Below are positions 6,323-10,824 of a DNA stretch of 10,824 nt, piece after piece (the first letter of the stretch is position 1; the number at the start of each line of letters is the position of its first letter). Origin of the DNA: Dehalococcoidales bacterium (GTDB lineage Bacteria > Chloroflexota > Dehalococcoidia > Dehalococcoidales > UBA3254); NCBI GenBank assembly GCA_028718465.1, contig JAQULX010000056.1, positions 1 to 10,824 on the forward strand, written 5' to 3'. Under the pieces are notes generated by a model. The model had not been told where the DNA came from, searched no databases, and saw only the letters and a list, made by a program, of their open reading frames with translations. Position numbers and translations under genes: made by a program.

Positions 6323-6337
6323 TTCAAGATTTATGAT

Positions 6338-7633
6338 TTAAAAACCTTTATCCTTAAATCTATAATCACTCCCCTCAAACAGGGCAATATCTTTGCGGTA
6401 CTGGCTGCCGGCGAATTTGATCCTCGGCAGATTGGCATAAATCTTTTCACGAGCTTCTTTTGTTGTTTTTCCCATCGCCACCACTGTCAGCACCCGACCT
6501 CCGCTGGTTAATACCTGTCCGGGCTTGTCACCGACACTGGTACCGGCGTGAAAAACCAGTACATCCCGGTCTACTGCATCCAGTCCAGTGATAGGAAAAC
6601 CGGTCTTATAATCACCGGGGTATCCCGCCGAGGCCATGACCACGCCCACGCAGGCATCGCTGCTCCATTCCGCCTTTACTGAGCTCAGATTGCCGTTTAT
6701 TACTCCGAAAATAATATCTACCAGGTCCGATTTTAATCGGGGCAGCGTAACCTGACATTCCGGATCGCCGAAACGAGCGTTAAATTCCAGCACCTTAGAT
6801 TCACTATTATGCACCATAAGCCCGGCATACAGCACGCTCTGGTAAGGCCGTTCTTCGCTGTCCATGGCTTTGATGGTCGGTTCAATAATGCGGTCCAGTA
6901 TCTTGCGTTCCAACTCAGGAGTAAAGAAGTACGGGGGGCTGTAGCCCCCCATTCCGCCGGTATTCGGCCCCTGATCGCCGTCTTTCACCCGTTTGTAATC
7001 GCAGGCCGGGACCATGGGCATTATAGTCTTTCCATCGGAAAAAGCAAAGTAGCTCATCTCTTTGCCGATAAGTTTCTCTTCAATAATAACCTTATCGCCG
7101 GCGGCTCCAAAAGTCTTTGTCTTCATCATGCTTGCGACAGCTTCGAGTGCATGGTCGATAGTTTCCGCCATGATCACGCCCTTGCCGGCTGCCAGACCGT
7201 CAGCTTTAATGACCAGCGGTGCCCCCTGCTGATGGATATAATCACTGGCTTCACTCAGGTCGGTAAAGGTCCGGCTTGCGGCGCAGGGAATCCCGTATTT
7301 TTGCATGAGATTTTTGGAAAAAGCCTTGCTGGCTTCGATCTGGGCGGCGGCCTGAGTCGGCCCGAAGATAGGAATACCGATTTTCCGGAAATGGTCTACT
7401 ATGCCGGCTGCCAGTGGGGCTTCCGGGCCGACAACGATCAACTCGATGCGATTTTCTCTGACTATGGTTGTCAGTGCCTCCAGGTCGGTTGGCTTTACGT
7501 TCAGGTTGGTCGCTATCGCGGCTGTGCCGGCATTGCCCGGGGCGGCCAGAATCTGTGAGACACGGGGACTCTGACTCAGCTTCCAGACCAGAGTATGTTC
7601 GCGGGCACCATTTCCAATGACTAATACTTTCAG
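6338..7633 (-). CDS. purD: Phosphoribosylamine-glycine ligase (GAR synthetase), apparent CTG start
   Basis: PurD ligates glycine to phosphoribosylamine with ATP, the second step of IMP synthesis. From the preferred start the product is 431 residues, normal for the family. It has the N-terminal KVLVIGNGAREH (2-13), the ATP-grasp lysine/glycine loop VIKADGLAAGKGV (141-153), DQGPNTGGMGGYSP (220-233) and metal/ATP residues in FNARFGDPECQ (284-294). Start choice: family members begin MKVLVIG. Here the codon in that place is CTG (7633-7631), with a perfect AGGAGG (7641-7646) seven bases upstream. The frame stays open to a GTG at 7696, which would add 21 residues of unlikely sequence, lacks a Shine-Dalgarno and lies inside a hairpin. 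No ATG, GTG or TTG lies at the right distance. It follows guaA by 87 bp. Confidence 0.93.
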   Translation of the reverse strand: MKVLVIGNGAREHTLVWKLSQSPRVSQILAAPGNAGTAAIATNLNVKPTDLEALTTIVRENRIELIVVGPEAPLAAGIVDHFRKIGIPIFGPTQAAAQIEASKAFSKNLMQKYGIPCAASRTFTDLSEASDYIHQQGAPLVIKADGLAAGKGVIMAETIDHALEAVASMMKTKTFGAAGDKVIIEEKLIGKEMSYFAFSDGKTIMPMVPACDYKRVKDGDQGPNTGGMGGYSPPYFFTPELERKILDRIIEPTIKAMDSEERPYQSVLYAGLMVHNSESKVLEFNARFGDPECQVTLPRLKSDLVDIIFGVINGNLSSVKAEWSSDACVGVVMASAGYPGDYKTGFPITGLDAVDRDVLVFHAGTSVGDKPGQVLTSGGRVLTVVAMGKTTKEAREKIYANLPRIKFAGSQYRKDIALFEGSDYRFKDKGF

Positions 7634-7640
7634 AGTAGTT

Positions 7641-7646
7641 CCTCCT
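7641..7646 (-). promoter_or_regulatory. Shine-Dalgarno AGGAGG that fixes the purD start at CTG
   Basis: On the minus strand AGGAGG is followed by AACTACT (7 bases) and then CTG AAA GTA TTA. It is the full consensus, at optimal distance from a CTG aligned with the conserved first Met of PurD. Confidence 0.75.
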
Positions 7647-7687
7647 GATAACGCTCCGGTAACAGCCTGCCCGTTTTTCGGCTCTTT

Positions 7688-7706
7688 AAAAACCACCCCG
7701 GGCGGT
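7688..7706 (-). terminator. Terminator-like hairpin between guaA and purD
   Basis: Read on the minus strand: ACCGC (7706-7702), loop CCGGG, GTGGT (7696-7692) with one G-U pair, then TTTT (7691-7688). The short stem and short T-run make a weak intrinsic terminator, 15 bp after the guaA stop. It could lower purD-purC expression relative to guaA. The GTG at 7696, the only canonical alternative purD start, lies inside it. Confidence 0.4.
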
Positions 7707-7720
7707 CTGTCCGGGCTCAG

Positions 7721-9412
7721 CTATTCCCACTCTATGGTTGAAGGTGGTTTAGAGGTGATATCATAAACTACCCGGTTAATGTCGGGTACTTCATTTACGA
7801 TGCGGTTGGAGATGCGGGCCAGAAGATCATAGGGGAGACGCGCCCAATCAGCGGTCATGGCGTCATCACTGGTGACCGCGCGAATGGCCAGGAGATGTCC
7901 GTAAGTGCGAAAATCGCCCATGACTCCCACCGATTTAACATCGGTAAGAACGGCGAAACTTTGCCACAGAGGGCGGTAAAGGCCAGCCGCTCTGATTTCG
8001 TTCATTACAATATTGTCAGCTTCGCGAAGCAGTTCCAGCTTTTCTCTGGTCACTTCACCAATAATGCGTATAGCCAGACCCGGTCCCGGGAAGGGTTGGC
8101 GCCAGACCATCTCTTCCGGCAGTCCTAGCTGGGCGCCCACATTGCGCACTTCATCCTTGAATAGCGAACGCAAGGGCTCCAGCAAGCGCAGAGACATATC
8201 AGCCGGCAGCCCGCCGACATTATGATGGGTTTTTATTTTAGCGGAGGCGCGGCTTCCTGATAGAGCGCTTTCTATAACATCCGGGTACAGAGTACCCTGT
8301 GCCAGAAAATCGACCTTCCCGATTTTGCGGGCTTCCTCCTCAAATACACGGATAAATTCTTCTCCAATAATTTTTCGCTTGGCTTCCGGATCGATCACGC
8401 CTTTCAATTTATCGAGGAACCTGCCGGCAGACTCTGAAAGAATGATATTCATGCCCATATTGAGACGGAAAATGTTGAAAGTTTGTTCTACTTCCCCTTT
8501 GCGCATCAGACCGTGATCGACAAAGATGCAGGTGAGCTGGTCGCCGATCGCCTGGTGAATCAGTGTGGCGACCACCGCAGAGTCCACACCGCCAGAGAGC
8601 GCACAAATCACTTTGCCGTCTCCAACCTGTTCGCGGATGCGGCAAATACTCTCTTCGATAAAATTTCCAATCGTCCAGTTGCCGCGACAGCAGCAAATCC
8701 GATAAATAAAATTCTTTAAAATATTTTTCCCTTCGGGAGTATGGACTACTTCAGGATGAAATTGCAGCCCGAAGATTCCCTGATCGTTTCCCATTACTGC
8801 CACGGTTGTATTCTCGGTATAAGCCAGAGAAGAAAATCCTTTAGGCATCTCTTCGATTTTGTCTCCATGGCTCATCCATACGGCAGTGGTTTCGGGCAGG
8901 CCGGCGAAGAGAGGAGAATCCATATTGCTCAGGTGAAGAATCGTATGGCCGTATTCTTTGCGGGCTCCGGGAGATACTGTTCCGCCAAGCTGCCTGGTAA
9001 TTGCCTGCATACCGTAGCAGATTCCTAACACCGGTAGATGGCTCTCGTAAACATAAGACGGCGCCAGCGGCGCATCTTGATCATAGACGCTGGAAGGCCC
9101 TCCGGAGAGAATGAACCCCTTCGGATTGAGAGGAGCGATTTTCTCCCAGGGTGTATCATGAGCTACCAGTTCGCAATATACCTGAAGTTCCCGGACCCTC
9201 CTGGCGATCAGCATGCTGTATTGGGAACCGAAATCGATAATAATAATAGCTTCACGCTCAGGTAAAATAACCGGCTCTCCGGCCTCGACAGGCTGCTGAC
9301 CGGTCTTCTGCTTGGCGATCTCCAGGTACGTGGATACTTCGATATCGTTGCTGGTTGCTACACGGTGACTCTGTTCTGAGGTTAAATTGCGTGGGTTTTC
9401 AACATTATCCAT
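7721..9412 (-). CDS. guaA: GMP synthase (glutamine-hydrolysing), with N-terminal extension
   Basis: GuaA converts XMP to GMP using glutamine and ATP in the cytosol. Domains in the 563-residue product: class I glutamine amidotransferase from about residue 55 ([11 protein letters not shown] at 56-66; GICYGMQ with nucleophile Cys132; FHPEV with His219 and Glu221), then the ATP pyrophosphatase domain ([10 protein letters not shown] 271-280, THHNVGGLP 395-403), then the dimerisation domain ([12 protein letters not shown] 438-449 to the IEWE end). Typical bacterial enzymes are about 510-525 residues and begin a few residues before the DFGSQY strand. Here about 53 residues precede it; they are polar and I recognise no domain in them. 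A CCC run (240-242) lies at the domain junction, where C-G-C is usual. The ATG at 9412 has no Shine-Dalgarno and sits immediately behind a promoter, so the mRNA may be leaderless. It is the first gene of the purine operon. Confidence 0.95.
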   Translation of the reverse strand: MDNVENPRNLTSEQSHRVATSNDIEVSTYLEIAKQKTGQQPVEAGEPVILPEREAIIIIDFGSQYSMLIARRVRELQVYCELVAHDTPWEKIAPLNPKGFILSGGPSSVYDQDAPLAPSYVYESHLPVLGICYGMQAITRQLGGTVSPGARKEYGHTILHLSNMDSPLFAGLPETTAVWMSHGDKIEEMPKGFSSLAYTENTTVAVMGNDQGIFGLQFHPEVVHTPEGKNILKNFIYRICCCRGNWTIGNFIEESICRIREQVGDGKVICALSGGVDSAVVATLIHQAIGDQLTCIFVDHGLMRKGEVEQTFNIFRLNMGMNIILSESAGRFLDKLKGVIDPEAKRKIIGEEFIRVFEEEARKIGKVDFLAQGTLYPDVIESALSGSRASAKIKTHHNVGGLPADMSLRLLEPLRSLFKDEVRNVGAQLGLPEEMVWRQPFPGPGLAIRIIGEVTREKLELLREADNIVMNEIRAAGLYRPLWQSFAVLTDVKSVGVMGDFRTYGHLLAIRAVTSDDAMTADWARLPYDLLARISNRIVNEVPDINRVVYDITSKPPSTIEWE

Positions 9413-9420
9413 TTATAAAA

Positions 9421-9455
9421 AGCTTACCATTGTACTAGATCGTTGTCAATGTGAA
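9421..9455 (-). promoter_or_regulatory. Promoter for guaA and the purine operon
   Basis: On the minus strand two overlapping readings exist. TTCACA (9455-9450) with a short 15-base spacer reaches TACAAT (9434-9429). A perfect TTGACA (9449-9444) with a 17-base spacer reaches the poor -10 TAAGCT (9426-9421). The start of transcription would fall within about 0-12 bases of the ATG at 9412, leaving no room for a Shine-Dalgarno or a riboswitch. Confidence 0.5.
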
Positions 9456-9561
9456 GCATATGATTTTAAGACTGGGTCGGTTGGCATAAATCCATATTCA
9501 ACTCTTTTGCCATTCAGACATATCCTCATAATTTGCAGCTCTGCGTAGTACAAAAGTATGA

Positions 9562-9590
9562 TTGACCGGGTACAATTCCCTGACTACAAT
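9562..9590 (+). promoter_or_regulatory. Sigma-70-type promoter for the membrane protein gene
   Basis: TTGACC (9562-9567), exactly 17 bases, TACAAT (9585-9590): five of six consensus bases in each box and ideal spacing. Transcription would start near 9597, giving a leader of about 22 bases that includes GGGGAG (9607-9612). It is divergent from the guaA promoter about 110 bp away. Confidence 0.7.
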
Positions 9591-9618
9591 ATGTTGACAT
9601 AATTCAGGGGAGTAAAGT

Positions 9619-10737
9619 ATGCCCTTAATAGAAAGAGATTATATGAGAGAACCGCACCCGCCTTCCTGTAACTGCGCGGATTGTTGTGCAAATAGATTGG
9701 GAGTTCCCATAAATAAAACACAACACGGAAATGTGACTCTGTGCCCGAAATGCGGCAAGAAATCTCTCTGGTACAACACGAGAACACAGGAATATGAATG
9801 CCTGAACTTAAAGTGCAAGGTCTCTGGAAGATCAATAGATGATATCTCAAAAAGAATTGGTCCATCAGGACGGACAGCGGACTCAAATCAGTTTGTAGAC
9901 CATTCGAGCCGTACAGGCAATCAGAGTAAAAATTCTATTAAAAAGCGCAATAATTTTAAAATACAGGACTGGTTAATTGCGTTATTGTTAATATTCGCTT
10001 TATCTATCATCGGTATTGCCGCCAGCATGGCTATCGGAACTTTCATTCCATTATGGATATTGACTGGCTTTGCTTGCATATTTTCAATCGAGAAGTGGTT
10101 TGGCTATTATACCAGGAAAAACCATAAGTGGATCGGGAAACTCTACAGGCTGTTTTTAAATCTAGCCATATTGTCATCATTGGGTATAGTTGTCTGGACA
10201 GGTATTGTGCTGTTTTCGCAGCAATTTTCCAGTGCATTAACAGGCTGCCTGTTGTTTATTGCCGAATTTGCTTTCTTCATCTGGCTCTGGAGAGTTGTTT
10301 CAAAGAACAGTTGGCGATGGCCAAGCATGAAGCTGACGGTATTTTCCATAATCGGGCTATTTTTAATCTTCTCCTTTGCCGGCGTTCAACCCATGTCAGG
10401 CTATAAAGATGATGCCCTGGATAAAATACAGGCGGCGTTCGCCAGTAATAATGAAGCAATCAGCCAATCAAGCTTGAGTCGGACTCTGCTAACACCTCCT
10501 GCTACAACACCCGCGGGTGTACCGGGCCATGTTGTTACACCGGTCCAGATGGCTGTTCAAACACCAGAACCAGATGCAGACCAGGGCATCAACACAGGGA
10601 CAGGAATATATAAAAACTACTATCTGGGATTAGTTAACTCGCCTGATGGGAATATCGGAGGGAATGGTTGCTCTGATGATGAAGGGGATTTTATTATCTC
10701 ATGTTACGGCTATAGTAAGGTTTTGGAATTTATGTAA
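9619..10737 (+). CDS. Zinc-ribbon multi-spanning membrane protein, apparently truncated C-terminal domain
   Basis: A 372-residue protein of unknown function. Seen in order: a Cys-rich head HPPSCNCADCCANRLG (13-28); a likely zinc ribbon LCPKCGKKSLWY...YECLNLKC (41-66); a polar Ser/Asn/Lys linker (80-115); four or five hydrophobic segments (about 117-140, 143-158, 176-200, 205-226, 237-256); a Pro/Thr-rich linker (292-320); and a short tail YKNYYLGLVNSPDG...CSDDEGDFI (331-359). From memory, similar heads and tails occur in Dehalococcoidia membrane proteins where the tail opens a longer domain. Here a stop follows 13 residues after DFI, so the gene may be truncated or decaying. The ATG at 9619 has GGGGAG six bases upstream and a good promoter. 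Codons are clearly more A/T-rich than in the purine genes, a possible sign of transfer or relaxed selection. Head probably cytoplasmic, tail orientation uncertain. No function assigned. Confidence 0.75.
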   Translation: MPLIERDYMREPHPPSCNCADCCANRLGVPINKTQHGNVTLCPKCGKKSLWYNTRTQEYECLNLKCKVSGRSIDDISKRIGPSGRTADSNQFVDHSSRTGNQSKNSIKKRNNFKIQDWLIALLLIFALSIIGIAASMAIGTFIPLWILTGFACIFSIEKWFGYYTRKNHKWIGKLYRLFLNLAILSSLGIVVWTGIVLFSQQFSSALTGCLLFIAEFAFFIWLWRVVSKNSWRWPSMKLTVFSIIGLFLIFSFAGVQPMSGYKDDALDKIQAAFASNNEAISQSSLSRTLLTPPATTPAGVPGHVVTPVQMAVQTPEPDADQGINTGTGIYKNYYLGLVNSPDGNIGGNGCSDDEGDFIISCYGYSKVLEFM

Positions 10738-10740
10738 TTC

Positions 10741-10756
10741 AGCCAGGCTGGCTTTT
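10741..10756 (+). terminator. Possible terminator after membrane protein gene
   Basis: AGCCA (10741-10745), GGC, TGGCT (10749-10753), then TTT. The stem is short and the T-run brief, three bases after the stop codon. It overlaps the first copy of the GCTTTTAAAGC repeat. Confidence 0.35.
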
Positions 10757-10788
10757 AAAGCCTGCAAATAAAGTTTAGCTTTTAAAGC
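10751..10788. repeat. Direct repeat of palindromic GCTTTTAAAGC
   Basis: GCTTTTAAAGC occurs at 10751-10761 and 10778-10788, 27 bp (about 2.6 helical turns) apart. Each copy is itself a near-palindrome, and the first extends to GGCTTTTAAAGCC. It could be two operator half-sites for a gene to the right of the window, or remnants of a terminator. Confidence 0.45.
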
Positions 10789-10824
10789 GAAATGATTAAG
10801 CCTGGTATTGCACTTTAACAATTC

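Noticed and set aside
6809..7558. 249-codon open frame on the plus strand opposite purD
   Set aside because: It lies antisense to well-conserved ATP-grasp coding sequence, and its translation matches no family I know. It is explained by codon bias of purD.
9594..9599. TTGACA as a -35 box for the membrane protein gene
   Set aside because: It lies 19 bases before the start codon with the ribosome-binding site where a -10 would be; the upstream 9562-9590 promoter fits much better.
9413..9618. Purine or other riboswitch ahead of the purine operon
   Set aside because: The guaA promoter boxes leave only about 0-12 bases of leader, and no conserved aptamer-like stems were seen on the minus strand.

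Overview
The window looks like bacterial chromosome, most likely from a Dehalococcoidia-type Chloroflexota. This rests on three things: a carbon-monoxide-dehydrogenase maturation ATPase (CooC family), the purine gene set, and a membrane protein whose N-terminus (HPPSCNCADCC) resembles a Cys-rich head I associate with that group. The placement is recognition from memory and was not tested by any search. Most of it is ordinary housekeeping DNA of moderate GC; the last gene is visibly more A/T-rich.

Layout. 1-648 (+) is the 3' part of a cooC-like gene. It converges, with a 12-bp gap, on a Na+/solute symporter gene (661-2067, -). A small zinc-finger/coiled-coil protein gene lies just upstream of the symporter on the same strand (about 2117-2341, -). 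Then comes a gene-poor stretch (2486-2837), a stand-alone EF-Tu-domain-2-like protein (2838-3110, +), and a second gene-poor stretch (3111-3500). Both gene-poor stretches are rich in hairpins and degenerate repeats. From 9412 down to 3501 on the minus strand is a five-gene purine operon: guaA, purD, purE, purB, purC. After a 206-bp intergenic region carrying promoters in both directions, a zinc-ribbon/multi-spanning membrane protein with an apparently truncated C-terminal domain runs 9619-10737 (+).

How the genes work together. PurD (GAR synthetase), PurE (class I N5-CAIR mutase), PurC (SAICAR synthetase) and PurB (adenylosuccinate lyase) catalyse steps 2, 6b, 7 and 8 of de novo IMP synthesis. 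PurB also completes the AMP branch, and GuaA finishes the GMP branch. The remaining pur genes, including purK, which a class I PurE normally needs, must lie elsewhere. purE and purB are 3 bp apart, with the purB ribosome-binding site inside the purE coding end, which suggests translational coupling.

I did not find a convincing new multi-gene system. The points most worth a second look are: an apparent CTG start codon for purD; a guaA gene that lacks a Shine-Dalgarno, sits right behind a promoter and carries about 53 extra N-terminal residues; a 12-bp intergenic repeat core that also occurs, in frame, inside a loop of the symporter gene; a 13-bp direct repeat flanking the EF-Tu-like gene; a membrane protein that seems to have lost the rest of its C-terminal domain; and a 27-codon open frame upstream of guaA.
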